A stretch of 64,000 nt of DNA from Paramarasmius palmivorus. Lineage: Eukaryota > Basidiomycota > Agaricomycetes > Agaricales > Marasmiaceae. Position 1 is the stretch's first letter. The number at the start of each line of letters is the position of its first letter. A model generated the notes under the pieces. That model ran no database searches, was not told the origin of the DNA, and saw only the letters and a list, made by a program, of their open reading frames with translations. The position numbers and the translations under genes are program-made. This document shows, piece after piece, positions 46,261-57,893 of the stretch. Location of the stretch: the NCBI GenBank assembly GCA_037176845.1, contig JAYKXP010000068.1, positions 1-64,000 on the forward strand, read 5' to 3'.

Positions 46261-46530
46261 GTTGCTGAACTGGCTGCACATGCATCGACATTTGCAATAC
46301 TAAAGACGACGAAAGCTGTTTGACATTTCGCAAGTTCTGGATAGCTGTAGTCACGCTGTCTGAGGACTTTCTATCTGTCGACCTGACATTCGTATTATCC
46401 GATGTCGAGTAATGAGCCGGTCATGAGCAGCTGCTATGATGAATCCCACATACGCGTTTTACGCTTCTTGCTATCGAGTGCTTCTTTCTATTGCTGTGGT
46501 ATTAAATCACTTGGCTCAAGGTCGTCACCA
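46261..46530 (+). repeat. degenerate direct repeat, first copy
   Basis: Shares with 47633-47885 the series ATAGCTGTAG, TTTCTRTCTGTCGACC, CAGCTGCTATGATGAATCCC and TACGCG at the same spacing. By eye it is roughly 80 percent identical. No coding frame is shared. Confidence 0.65.
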
Positions 46531-47632
46531 CCTCTACGAAGTCAATTGTTGGTACAGAAGTCATCGAATTTGATTGATACTCTCCACTAGCTGCCATCAC
46601 GATTTCTACCTATTTCCTGCATCTCTCTGTAGAAGGCTTTCAGCATGTTGTTGTTTTCCCGCGCTGCGCTTGGTTGAACAGGGTATGAATCCGGTTTCCT
46701 GGTTCTCCTACTTATTCAACTGAAAAGATGTTTTAGCACACCCTTAGGATGCATGAATAGCTTTACAACAATCTTACCGCAAAGTAGTGCGAGCAACCAA
46801 TGCTGAGGCTGTGCTAGGCTTCCTATGTATACGAGAGTGGCCAACTCACCTTTTTGCCTTCTGGTGCCATCCGTCTTCCCCTTCGCCCTGTGGTTTCCGC
46901 GTGAATTTCGCGCTGTTTCTTACAGGACCTGTGTTCACTACAGCCGTGCCATATGTGGCGTCCACAGCGGGCAGGGGCAAGAACTATGGGAAGACCTTGC
47001 CGATACAACAGTAAGGTAAGTATTTTCTCTTAGAACTAATGGTTTCATTCTCTCACGCGTTCATATCGAAAATGTAGGTTCCGAGTACGGATGACACGGT
47101 TGGGTGTCGTTTCGTATAACTCGACCGGTCACTCTTGCATGATGCGCATTTTCTAGCAGCCTCTTTCTGCACTGGAGGACCAAGGTGCTACCCATGGCAA
47201 CCTTGTGCTCCACTCTCCGGTCTTCCATATCCATACATGCTTTCAAGAGGTCAACTGCAGCTGCCAAAGGGGTTCCCAAGACATAGCATGCTGTTGTTTC
47301 CCTGAAAGTGAGTACATGGGCTCTTCATATCCTCTTCACGGGATGAATCTCGCCTACTTATCCTAAGCGGCAAGACGCGCCGCTGCATGCACCAAGACGA
47401 GTGCTCTTGCGCTATGCTCAGTGCTGTATTTCTGATATGCACCATCCATCAGTGAGTTGATTCGCCTTCATTCTACTGTACCCTCGGTTCTAATTTTCCG
47501 TTCCCGTAGCCCAAGTTTCTCCGCATGGACAGAGGCTGCATCCGTCCTGCCACGACCAGCATGTCCTGTACACATCCTTGGGTGGCATTTTGGGTGTTTT
47601 CTCGGCTCAGAGGACCGTTGCCGGTGACAGCG

Positions 47633-47885
47633 TTGTTGTCCACTGGCTGCAAACTTTGCAACACTAAGACGAAAGTTGTTCGACATTTTTACAAGCTCTG
47701 AATAGCTGTAGCCACTCTGCTTGAGGTCTTTCTGTCTGTCGACCGTATGATCGTACTGGTATCCGTCGAGCAATGAACCGGCCATGAACAGCTGCTATGA
47801 TGAATCCCAAGTACGCGATTTTCGCTCCTTACTATCGAATACTTCTGGCTAACGTTGTCGAATCGAGTTAGCTCATGGTCCAATA
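47633..47885 (+). repeat. degenerate direct repeat, second copy
   Basis: Second copy of 46261-46530. The block GTCGAGCAATGAACCGGCCA corresponds to GTCGAGTAATGAGCCGGTCA in the first copy. Confidence 0.65.
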
Positions 47886-49104
47886 TATCTCAAGCTGTAT
47901 CAGGGTGGTACGCCGGATAATCTTCGTTGATCCCACACGGGGTTCTTCAAGGTACAGGCGGCTCTTGCGCCTGTTCCTTTCACCATCACCTTCACGAGGT
48001 CAGTTGCAGTTTAATATAGAACTCACGGAACTTGACCAAGAGTTTCTACAGGCTGTCTTCGAGTTCCGTGGCCAATACCATCAAGGCTCGCATGTACCCT
48101 CCTTCGCTTCGTAGACTAGGGCTTGCAGCATGCTGTTGCTGTTTCCCGCGCTGTGTGCTGCCATGGACTTGGTTTGACCCCGTCTTTTCTGGTATCCAGC
48201 TGAACATGTCCCAGTTCATCGGAAGCTACCCATGGATAGTTTTGACAGCAAATTGGATGGCGGTGTTCAGGGAAGACTACCCTAAGCTGCGGTTGTTTTC
48301 ATAGCGATTTTTTTGGCATAGTAGGCACAGTAATGGGCCATGGTGAGCTCCTCGTCGTAGAGTCTGTCACTTAATTCTCACTCGCATTGAAAAAAGGTTC
48401 AAAGTAAAGGATGCCAGTTCACCCATATTCGTACTGCGCAGCGTGATTAGACGCTGTGTGCTTTGACATGCCCTTTTCATCGTAGCTGTCTGCTGTGGCT
48501 ATCGTTCGGCGTCTGGATAAATCTTTCCATTCATGGAGAACACAGTATCGACCTTTTCCGGTATCCAGGCGCCCAAGGCGGTTTTCAGCCACTCCAGAAA
48601 GTCCTGGCCGGGGTTTTCATGCTTATTTCGGCGACGAAACGAAACTGCATTCTTGCGCCACATGCTTGCGCTGTCGAGACGTTTGTCGCCACATACTCTG
48701 GCTCAGTCATCTGCTGGTTTTCTGTTTCGATAAACAGCAGAACAGCAGCTCCCTCTCGAGGAATAAAAGGTCGCCTTTTCTCTCAATTAGTTGTTGTACA
48801 CCTCTCAGCCAGATACTCAAGAGTACGCCCCAGACCTGTCGCCGTCATTCTTTCACCGGCTAATCTCTCTTCAGAAATTGCGGACTTGAATCGAATCATG
48901 TCAAACAGTGAGCATTCAGCGTTGTCGACTACCTCCGTCTAGTCTCAGCCCACCTGACTAGAGCATGCAGATTGTTTGTGTAATTGGCTAGGAGTGATTT
49001 CATGTCCCGTTCATTTCCGTGACATTCGGTAAGGCTTGAAGCTTGGACATTCGCCGAAGACCGCTGATACGATCGTTTCCAGTCACGACAATGCAGGCCA
49101 TAAT

Positions 49105-49569
49105 ATGCCACCCCAGCAGCAGTGGCCACCTCAGGCGCTTTATCCCCTTGATACCTCTGCATCTATGCAATACCAAGGTCCAATGTCGTCTGTTAGCGGG
49201 ACCTTGTCCCCGATGTCTGCCTCGACCAGCTCGTCTCATATGATTGGTGTCAGCCCCCAGCAAACCCAGGGTACAGCAGGACAAAGCCCCAGTTCCCCTC
49301 GAAGATACTACTGTGATGTTCCTGGGTGTGAGAGCAGTTACACGGCGCACCACAATCTCCAGTGTACGTGAAGTTACTTCGCTTAGACCACATCTCAGAT
49401 TCTGATGTTACTTCTAGACCACAAACGGGCACATGCAGGCAGCAAGCCCTTTGTTTGCCCCTATTGCCAAACAGGCTATCGTTCCACATCAGATCTTCAG
49501 CGCCATTTGAAGAAATCGAAGGGGCCTTGCGCATTGCATCATGCGCAGATGCCGCAAAGACAGGCCTAG
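49105..49569 (+). CDS. small C2H2 zinc-finger protein
   Basis: From ATG 49105 (MPPQQQWPPQALYPLD), a Ser/Gln/Pro-rich N-terminus (SASTSSSHMIGVSPQQTQG) precedes finger 1, YYCDVPGCESSYTAHHNLQ, joined by one intron (49366-about 49418) to YHKRAHAG. This is a CX4C-X12-HX3H finger. Finger 2 is FVCPYCQTGYRSTSDLQRH with CX2C-X12-H and then KKSKGPC, so its last ligand is probably Cys (C2HC-like). The stop comes 8 codons later, giving about 137 residues. Likely a nuclear sequence-specific DNA-binding protein. The reading frame is open upstream to 49036 without an ATG, so an upstream coding exon may exist. Confidence 0.75.
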
Positions 49570-50900
49570 GGTGGTGCTCAATAGTTTATCCATGCTGGAT
49601 TCCCTCGCCTTACGATGACTTATGACGGTTCCCCACTTACTAAATTTTTTGGTTTCATCTTACTCGACGCGATGTACAGTAGTCTCGGAAGCGTCTTTCA
49701 TGAATTCGAACATATGCAGTATCTCAGCAGTGGGAATTAAGAAATCTCAGAACTCTGCCTGTCAATGATTCTCCACAAGAGATACACATGACCGAGTCTG
49801 GATTCGAATAGCTATAGCGCTGTTGTACACCTACATAATACATCTGGATGGGAAATTCCACTGGGCACAATGAACTTTGCCCTCATTCGTCTCGCCACCA
49901 TAGACGAAGTGTACACCAACACCCACCCTTTCGCAGGTCTCTCGTTCAAGTGGTCAGACCAGAGTAACGATACACCTCTCTTCTCGTGACTGATTTCTCT
50001 CCCTTGGTCCGTGCGCACTCCGGGCCGCAGATTCCCTATAAAACCAACTTCGCAACATTTCGATTCCTTACCACTCTGGCCTTTTGGCTTAGATCAAGTG
50101 TAGTATCTGTTCTTACAAGATTAACCTCTTGTATAATGGCACCGCCATTATTGTAGGTTATACAATTTTTGCCGCCCCCGTCCTTCGAGCTCTGCTTGCA
50201 ACTCGGAGGCACGATGACCTTGCCATTGCAGTACCGGCTTGTGTCGTCAGGGGAATCCTCTTTGGAGGGCCCGCTTTTTCTACTCTCTTTTTGCGTTGTT
50301 CTATGTGGGTCTTCTGTTTGAAGGCTTGCGGGAAGATGCAAATGGATTGTATCGGAGTGGTGTTCTTTAGGTTGCCTTGTATTTAGTATAGTACTTGTGT
50401 TAATCCATGTATGTGCTTTCAATAATACTACGAATCCAATCTCTTGTTCATACGGATTCCTTTTAGAAATGAGTGTGCAAGTCGTCGCTGGAGATTTCCG
50501 GCCCGGTGACCAACTCCGAAGTTTCCATCATCTCAAGTCCAGCTCTGTTCAGCTTCCTTTCCTAGACATGATGGACCGATTGACGCAAAGTTGACGAAGA
50601 ACAAAAAAAGGACGGACCGCCAATATCATGGATCTATGTTCGTTGACGACAACACTGCATCAACAAAGGCCTAGCAAAACCTTGAGGATACGGCAATTGT
50701 TCGACAAGAAACCCTACAACAAAGCTTTACGTCGCTATGGGAAGACCTTGTGAATGCGGCGCTATAAAATGGTGGTAGAGGAACCGGTGTTGGTTCAGGG
50801 AATCACCTCGTTCTCAACTTCAAGTGTATCGAGTCACAGGTGAGTATTCGTGGTTGTGTCAGTGACGCTGCCACCTAATTCGAAGATCTAGTGATATAGC
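49570..50900. other. region with uncertain small genes
   Basis: A TATAAAA at 50037-50043 precedes a plus-strand ORF of 85 codons (50129-50386). On the opposite strand, 50036-50422 reads SRYCNGKVIVPPSCKQSSKD and CITYNNGGAIIQE, which looks like a Cys-containing secreted peptide, followed by a GTAAGA donor. The two overlap and at most one is real. I cannot decide which. Near 50839-50890 a 5' UTR intron of the next gene is possible. Confidence 0.35.
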
Positions 50901-51641
50901 ATGAGCACAATGGAAGGATTTTCGCCCCATCAGTTCCGGAGATCCTTGCCATTATCCAGCCGCTCGGTACCCAACTCACCTACTGCAAACAGTACTTCAG
51001 CTTGGGTCAACCGCGGCCTCTGGTCGCCAGGCTATATCCCCAGAAGCCAAGGAAGTGTTTGCAGTGGAAGCTCTAGGTCGTCCAGGTCATCTACATCCAC
51101 AGTTTCGACACTTCGTAGCTATCGATCGCACACTTCTTCTGCCCACCGAAACATTATCCATGACCGCGACAGATGCCCCTGCGAGCTCTGTAGAGACGCT
51201 AGGCATAGTTCGTCACCTCTCGTTCCTACCAGGACATCGAGTCACACGTCTCATTCATCTGCCTATGGGAACGGTACTCTCGTTCATGGTGTACGTCCCA
51301 GAGACATTGTGCACGATGATGAAAGATGTCCATGCGATTCTTGCAAGCAAGCAAGGGACAGAATCCAAGCTATGGCTCGAACCGCATCACTTATTTCTTC
51401 GCCACTACCAGTTCAACCAGGTCCTTCCGAGTGGCCACCTTTTCTGTCTCCTGCCTATCCGGTCTCGCCTAGCGCTGTAGCACATATGCCCGCATCTCCG
51501 TCATGGTGCTGCAGCACGAACTCTACATGCGGAGGTCACCAGTGTCAGTCAATGAGCATGAGTTTCCCGGCCATCGTTACAGTTCAGGTTCATACACACG
51601 CTCCTACGCCCACTCCAGCGTATGGTCCGTTTGGAGTGTGA
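50901..51641 (+). CDS. hypothetical protein with duplicated CPCxxC motif
   Basis: Single-exon protein of 246 residues, not recognised. It is Ser/Thr/Pro-rich with an RSSRSSTSTVSTL stretch. Two copies of a short motif occur: RNIIHDRDRCPCELCRDAR (about residues 83-101) and RDIVHDDERCPCDSCKQAR (about 133-151), 50 residues apart. A further Cys cluster, SWCCSTNSTCGGHQC, lies near residue 204. The paired (I/V)xHDxxRCPCxxCxxAR motifs could coordinate zinc together. There is no signal peptide or transmembrane segment. The start is the first in-frame ATG after a plausible 5' UTR intron. The motif repeat argues the ORF is real. Confidence 0.65.
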   Translation: MSTMEGFSPHQFRRSLPLSSRSVPNSPTANSTSAWVNRGLWSPGYIPRSQGSVCSGSSRSSRSSTSTVSTLRSYRSHTSSAHRNIIHDRDRCPCELCRDARHSSSPLVPTRTSSHTSHSSAYGNGTLVHGVRPRDIVHDDERCPCDSCKQARDRIQAMARTASLISSPLPVQPGPSEWPPFLSPAYPVSPSAVAHMPASPSWCCSTNSTCGGHQCQSMSMSFPAIVTVQVHTHAPTPTPAYGPFGV

Positions 51642-53010
51642 ATCAGAATACCGTTTTTCATTCATTGGTTCGGACTCCATGATTTCCCTGTTTTTGTATG
51701 ATCATCTCTTGTCGATACCTATGTTGGTTACCTCTGTACGATCTATGCGAATCAATCTCATTGTGCTTACATCGTTGTAGTACGCTCAGTCAGTAGTTGA
51801 AGTTAAAGAGTGCGGTCGACAGTCTGCCCTTAGGCGCGGGAAAGAAAAGAAAACGGTGTTCGGTCGAGCGTCTTTTTGCACTTCATCTACATCAGCAGTG
51901 GTCGTGAATTGCAAAGCTAGTTGGGCATCAAAACGTTTCGGTATGGAATCCTGCTGTCATTTATTAAATGAAATTCATGAATCGCTTCCAGGAGCCAGCT
52001 TTGGTTTTCATCGTCAAAATTCCGACCTATACGTTTTCCTCGGAGGTCATACTGTATGGCTCTATTGCGTTCATTGTCGTACGAAGAAGGGAATGGCAAA
52101 TGATGCACTACTCAACGTGCAAGGTGGTGTGCGGGTGAATCGAGGTTGGATGAGTTGTCGAACCATTCCTAATTCGATATGGGGTGCTGCTCGGTAGGTC
52201 AACTTTCGCGCCATCCAAATCTTGTAAATGATTAACAGCTGCCTCAAAAGACATTTCAAAAGCTTTGGACCCTTGGATACAACTACTCTTCCGTCCCGAA
52301 GACCCCAAGTCTGATCATCCGACGCACATTCGATACGCATGACCCATCGTTGCTGTGAACAATTCCTTAGGCATCCGATGGCCATATCACCTTCTCGAAA
52401 GCCTGTCCCGATTATACCTCTTCCAACACCCAGAACGTTTGCCAGCCCAGCTAGAGCAATACTACGGATTCTGCGTCTTCTCTGCTACGCGTCAGTGTAC
52501 ATTGCCCTTCCATTCACTGTTCACGATGCATTTTCATTTACAACTGAATCAAGTAGGGCACCTATTCCTTGCGGCAGAGGCACCCGAAATGAGGGTATAT
52601 GCAAATGACGACGCGCTGCCTCAATTCACACCCATGGCTGGAACTCTCACCGGCCTCACCACCCATCTGTGAGCCTTATGTCTCTCTGGATGGTGTTTGT
52701 TTGCCGAACGGCGTATATTTAGCTGTGCCTTGGAATATAATCAAGGATGCGGAACGGAAGCGTATGGCTAGATCCAGCGTGCGCACAGGATAGTAGGCGG
52801 ACTCGGAGAACTATGACATTTTGCTGTCCTCCGAATGCCTAACATTTTCCCCTGGTACCCCACCGGTATGGAGGATCCGTGCCTAGGTAATGAAATATAC
52901 ATTCAAAATGACCCTTTTTCCGAATCCGTGGAGAAACGGCTGCGAACTTTTGAGCTATAAAGCGACACTCAAACCAGCTCTTCCTTCATCACCACAATCA
53001 GCGTTGCAAC
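51642..53010. other. region without an intact gene; possible P450 scrap and promoter
   Basis: At about 52669-52770, PYVSLDGVCLPNGVYLAVPW plus NIIKDAE resembles the P450 segment in which substrate-facing strands precede the PERF region (DGxxxPxGxxxxVP...I..D). It is an isolated fragment, so low confidence. TATAAAG at 52956-52962 is a plausible TATA box for the secreted protein starting at 53011. ORFs 51856-52197 and 52355-52672 have no recognisable features. Confidence 0.4.
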
Positions 53011-53835
53011 ATGTTCTCCAAGAAGTTCTCTGCTCTCTTCGTCATTCTCGCCTCTGGACTGTCGGTCGTCGCCGTCGACACCTCCAACTGCAACTCCGTT
53101 GGAAAGGAAACTGTCGGCGACAAAAAGGTCCTTTTGGAGACGTTCAATTGTCCTGGCAAGGCTGGCACCGATTCCCTTGGAGAATCAAAGATTCAGAGCG
53201 GGTTCCAGAACGTTTGTGGAGCGCAGTGTGAGTATACCTAGTCTTTGGTGTCTACGTTTCCTTCTGAAGTCCTCCCAGGTGATACCTCGTGCTACACGAA
53301 CACTCAACCTCCTTACTACAATACTGGTGACTGTCAAGTTATCACCGACGCTTTGTACTATCTTTCTCAGAAGAATGGTATGCAATGGTTGATTTATCTG
53401 GATCCACATGCTTATTCGTTCCTTCGTAGTTAACGGCCAGACCTTTGATATTCCCCAGGTGAGCACATCTAGCGCTCCAGGTCATTGCATGTCTGGCTTA
53501 TTACTTGATCCAGAACCAAGTCGTGACCTTGTCCTACGCCACTTGTCAGTATAGCTTTGTCAACAATTGGCCGTCGACCGAGCTCCAGTACTGTCGCAAC
53601 GATTTTGTAAGTTACTTCAAAACGACGTCCTGAAATGTATTTGATACTGACCAAGCATGAATGCAGGGCTCTGTTGGTAAATATATCTCTGGTGCTTGCG
53701 GCGGCGGAGGCGCGTGTGTAGCTAAAGACGGCGGTTGGACCATTTCGTGAGTGTTCCTCGTACGAGTTATGGTTTATGAATGTTAACGTCTTGTGCAACA
53801 GTGCTCAGTATACTAAGCCTATCCCCGGTAACTGA
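53011..53835 (+). CDS. small secreted cysteine-rich protein
   Basis: Start MFSKKFSALFVILASGLSVVA at 53011 is a clear signal peptide (Lys-containing n-region, hydrophobic core), with cleavage probably before VDTSNC. The mature protein of about 150 residues has Cys in SNCNS, FNCPG, NVCGAQ, DTSCYTN, GDCQVI, YATCQY, QYCRND, SGACGG and GACVAK. That suggests several disulphides. Segments QVITDALYYLSQKN and VTLSYATCQYSFVNN are separated by short introns (about 53228-53279, 53376-53437, and more) and the gene ends YTKPIPGN with a stop at 53833-53835. It resembles other agaricomycete secreted proteins of unknown function; I can assign no enzyme motif. A TATA box 50 bp upstream fits a highly expressed gene. 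Confidence 0.75.
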
Positions 53836-54070
53836 GCGGCTCTGACGGACACAAGGACGATCTCTAATAATGTAATCGTAAATAGGTTGATAAGTGGCGA
53901 ATATATATGTTGAATGAAAGTATTTCTCCTACTGATATTTGGAATTGCGGCGGCTCAAGCAAGACGGCTCGTCGCCGAAGAATCGCAACGGTCTGTGTAA
54001 ACCAGTGGATAATAATAACTAGATAAATACTACATACTCTACAAAAAAACGAGTGTATATATGCTTTTGC

Positions 54071-55501
54071 TCAAGCATACCGAGCGCAAGTCACATTGTA
54101 ATCGACGTAAGTGTTGACCTGGACAGAGCCTCTGAATTCCAGGAAGCTCGAACGGTCATCAATGCTCTTAACAGCTCGGGCAATATTGGCAGCCCATTTG
54201 TAGTGCCCATTGACCTATCAAAATAGTTTCAGCTACGTTTTGAGACTGAAAAATAACAGTCCCTCACCTGGGACTTGTAGTTGAACCAGACCCAGCCCTC
54301 AGCGGTATAGCGAAGACGACCGTTAGCTTGGAGCTGACACGATTTGACATTGATCTATGCAGAGAATGTGAATAGCCCATTCACTTCGTTGGAATAGAAT
54401 CCGAAACATACAACAGCGTCACAGGTCTTGCCTTCCGGAGCGCGTATAGTCAAGTCGAACTCGTGCTTGTTGTCGGCAGTAGTTTGGAAGCTAAAGCAGT
54501 CGCGGTTTCATATTTCGACAAGATTTGACAAGTCTGTGCACTGAGACCTACCTGCGAGTGTTTTCATTCTTGACTTCCGTGCTCGCCGTGAACGACGTCG
54601 TTACATCTGCTATTTCCTCGATGCCAACCGTAACGCCAACAGTACTAGAAAGTCCAACAGTCGCAGCCCCTATCCACATAGGCTTGTCAGGTATCGGATT
54701 TCAATGTCAATGATAAGGCCGCAGGCGTACTGGTAACCGTGAAACTCGACTGAGAAGTGAATCCTTGCGCAACCCTGATAGCAACATCTCCAGAAGTACC
54801 AGTTAGGTGACCTTTGGTTATAGTTTCTTGGGTCAGGCAGACTGGTTCGCCTATGAGGACGGTTAGACCTTGCCACGCACGATAACCATTCTTCACGTTC
54901 GTACTCACCGGCCACCTTAAGCCCAACAACATCACTAGAAACGCAAAGATTTGCAGGACGATCCGGGTACTGGATGTATTTCGCGTGAGAACTCGATCAC
55001 TGTGCATAACGCGAGTTGAACATGCCTCCTTGGGATTAGCCACGATATTGCGGCCACCTTTTCCCCACTTATCATCGGCATAATCTACTATTCGTGACCA
55101 CCCAGGAACTGTGCGAGATCAAGCCTATCAGTACTTGAACGCCGACCACATGCCAAGTAAGAACCGATACGAACGGCGTTTGATCTCGTCCAGACTTAGT
55201 TCGACGCAGGTGCTACCAACAGCTTGGCGGCGCTCGGAGCTCGAGGTGAGGTCCTCATAGCTGACAGGGAAGGTGACTGCTAGCGTTCCGTTGCTATAGA
55301 ACGCTAGGTATTGACCTGTCTCCTCATCGATAGCGATATTCTCGACGTCCTCGGGTAATATTTCCGTGACACGCGAAAAGGGAATCGCAGATACGCCAAC
55401 GACTCGGAACCCCACTAGTAGGGAAGTAATCTGCGAAAAATGTGAGTAAACAATGACCAACTTGGAGGGGATCAACCTACCATGATCGGTGAGATGAACA
55501 T
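54071..55501 (-). CDS. putative secreted beta-rich protein (unassigned)
   Basis: Start MFISPIM at 55501, joined by an intron to ITSLLVGFRVVGVSAIPFSR, is a signal-peptide-like N-terminus. Exons continue with EDVENIAIDEETGQYLAFYS, YADDKWGKGGRNIVANPKE (exon ending at a likely GC-AG donor), YPDRPANLCVSSDVVGLKVA, EPVCLTQETITKGHLTGTSG, GLSSTVGVTVGIEEIADVTT, TADNKHEFDLTIRAPEGKTC and EGWVWFNYKSQVNGHYKWA. The stop is at 54071-54073. Long stretches alternate Ser/Thr with hydrophobic residues, as in extended beta strands. The central part is reminiscent of aerolysin-type beta-barrel proteins, but this is a visual impression only. About 310 residues. Function unknown. Confidence 0.55.
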
Positions 55502-56256
55502 CGTTATTTTGGGAGAGTTATTATGCTAGTTTGTAAGAGGGAGGAAGAGTTAATGAGTTGGTAGCCAGGGAACTCAGCGTGCATCCTATTTATGCGATCC
55601 CCGAACAGCTCTAGAGGTGAAAACCAAGATCTGGTAATTCAACCAAATGACGAAGTGATCAATAAAGCTCAAACGGCTTGGGTGGACTGAGTAACAAAAG
55701 TTGAAGAACGAGGCAATGTTCGATGGCCATTTTTCCATCAAATGGCATTGATTTCTGTTCATATTCTATGTCTTCAGTCTTCCAAACATTTCCGAATAGG
55801 TAGATGAACGCTGAGCTCACCAACGACTCGAGCGGACTGACAGTGGTGCAATGAAAGAGCTCGTGCGGAACCGAGTAAGAGTAAGTGCTCACGTCCCGGA
55901 ACGGTCCGACCATGGCTCGCGACGTTGAATATTGAATATTTAATGTTGACCATCTCAGTTACAATCAGGGAAGCGGGTTAGAGGTCAAAGGCTTTGTCGA
56001 CCGTACCTGTATCGGATAATGGTAAACGTCGGTCAAGCATCAGGTATACTTACATCAATATCGTACCCTTGGCGTAGAGGCCATGCGATGGATTTCGATG
56101 GCTGTCAAAGCAGTGCGGTTGATATAGGTTCATTGTAGCATGCCGAGGATAAGTCTTAGAACGAGCAGTGATAGAGGAGAAACAGAGAATACCCTTCAAA
56201 GTCCACCGTACGTGGAATGAAATACATCCTATACGAATACCTAGAATGCTATCGCC
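55502..56256. other. intergenic region
   Basis: Contains a minus-strand ORF at 55659-55913 (84 codons, STYSYSVPHELFHCTTVSP) without recognisable motif. I do not support a gene here. Confidence 0.45.
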
Positions 56257-57893
56257 TCAAACTCCAAGTGCTGGTTTCTCATACTCCCACTCCGGGCCGG
56301 AAACACTTCGCAAGACCTCACATTTCTGGTGAGTCTCATCCACAATCACTCCCCGCTCTCGGATATACGCAGCCTGCCACCCGAAGAGCACACATCCGCT
56401 TACCACAATCCTAGCCCTGCCCCAACCAGAGCCACGATACCGATCAACCATGTTCTGCACCTCCTTCCATTTTCCCGGAGCCTTCGCCATATCAAACTCG
56501 CGAATCCAGAGTTTCCTGAGACCGGGGAACGTAATCTGTCCTTGAAACACCAATGCCTCGCTACTCTGGTTCTGAAACAGCCCGCTTAAAAACGCCCAAA
56601 AAGCATCCTTGGAAAGCGTGATCTCCCCAAGCTGGCTTGCGGACGCGAAGCAGTCTACCAGCCTATGAACCGAAACGATGCCTCTTTCAATATCCGCGTT
56701 GAGGGTACGCAGCTGGGTGAGATCCATCATCGACGTAAGCACTTCGACAACGTCCTCGAAAAACGTAGTGCTATACGTGAGCTGGAGACGTAAACGTGGA
56801 CTCGAAAGCTTTGGGGATGCAGTCCACATATCGATCTGCGTAAGCTCGGGAACGGTCGTGTGGGCTAGGTAGAGAGTAGAAGCAGATAAAGGAAGCAAGG
56901 GACGTAGGAGTACGAGTTGATTTCGGATATCGTCGGATGTGCGACCATCGATTGCAATACCCCAGAGTGCAACGCAAGCTTCGGCAGGGATAACGATGTA
57001 CTGGAAGAAATTGACCAAGTTGGTAATGGATCGGCAAGAGACGGATGCGAAGGTTAGCCTAGGAAGACGAGTAGGACTTGTGGGGGCTTCCGAGTCTTCG
57101 CTTGGTAGATCATCTTTGAGAACGAGTCTTTCGAGTTGGCGCATCTGGGAGAAGAAAAGAGCCCATTCCCTAGGCTGAAAATCTCATCGAACCAAAACAT
57201 GAGATGGCAAGAGATACGAGGTTTCCGTACAACGATGGCGAAGTGAGAGGAACCTCCACGTTGATGAGGCGAAGATGCTTGAGCGTTGGGTACCGTAAAG
57301 TTGCCCAGGAACGAACCGGGAAGACGGATTGACTTCGTGTTGGACCTCAGCTCGAGGTCGAGGGTACCGAGGAGAGGCGCAGGATGAGTTAACGAAGGAA
57401 TAATGTAAGCCTTCACGAAATCGAGATCACTACGAATAGTCAACGAAGACACCCTCGAGATCTCTTCTTCTAGCATGATGCCAGCAATCTTCATGGCGTT
57501 ACCGCACCATAACGTTTCTTCTTGAATATCGATGTCCAATGGAAACTGAGCCGAGCGAGAAAGCGTTTCACTGGCTACAAACGGGTAAGCCAAGTTGGGT
57601 TTACACCACAACGCCGGGGTTCCCAATGCTAGTGACCTCCAATAACGACAAACATGAGTGATGCGCATCCAGCCGAGTGGATATTGAGAGCAGAAGCGGA
57701 CATTCTGCTCGGCGAGCATGTACTGAAAGAAAATTTGGAGGAGAATTTCGGGTGGGATTCCGTGCATTGACGTTGAGTGTCCCTGGGCAATTTTCTTCTT
57801 CTTGACTTTCAAGCGTAAGGCGTCGTCTTCTGCTATCTTCCGCTGTATGTCTGCTAAGATCAAATCTAGTACAAGTGACTTCGTGGTGAGCAT
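56257..57893 (-). CDS. F-box/LRR-type protein (two homopolymer frameshifts)
   Basis: From ATG 57893 (MLTTKSLVLDLILADIQRK), a short helix is followed by the F-box GIPPEILLQIFFQYMLAE (about residues 43-60). Next come RITHVCRYWRSLALGTPALW (the segment that typically follows mushroom F-boxes) and SAQFPLDIDIQEE. LRR-like segments follow: TLKHLRLINVEVPLTSPSL, MRQLERLVLKDDLPS, LTQLRTLNADIERG, FPGLRKLWIREFDM. The reading frame changes at CCC 57304-57306 and again at AAAA 57178-57181. Removing one base at each gives a continuous frame (about 545 residues) ending at 56257. Conservation across the joins suggests the gene is functional and the indels are sequence errors. Not closely related to copies A-D. 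Role as an SCF adaptor is inferred. Confidence 0.75.

Larger units (their letters stand above)
45925..49104. other. gene-poor region with a degenerate direct duplication
   Basis: No ORF shows a recognisable family. The main structure is a diverged direct repeat (46261-46530 and 47633-47885, about 1.37 kb apart). A weaker shared stretch follows near 46619-46680 and 48120-48175, both with GCATGYTGTTGYTGTTT/TTCCCGCGCTG. GAGGTCARYTGCAG-like sequence recurs near 47247 and 47997. These are probably remnants of one duplicated unit of unknown nature. Confidence 0.5.
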
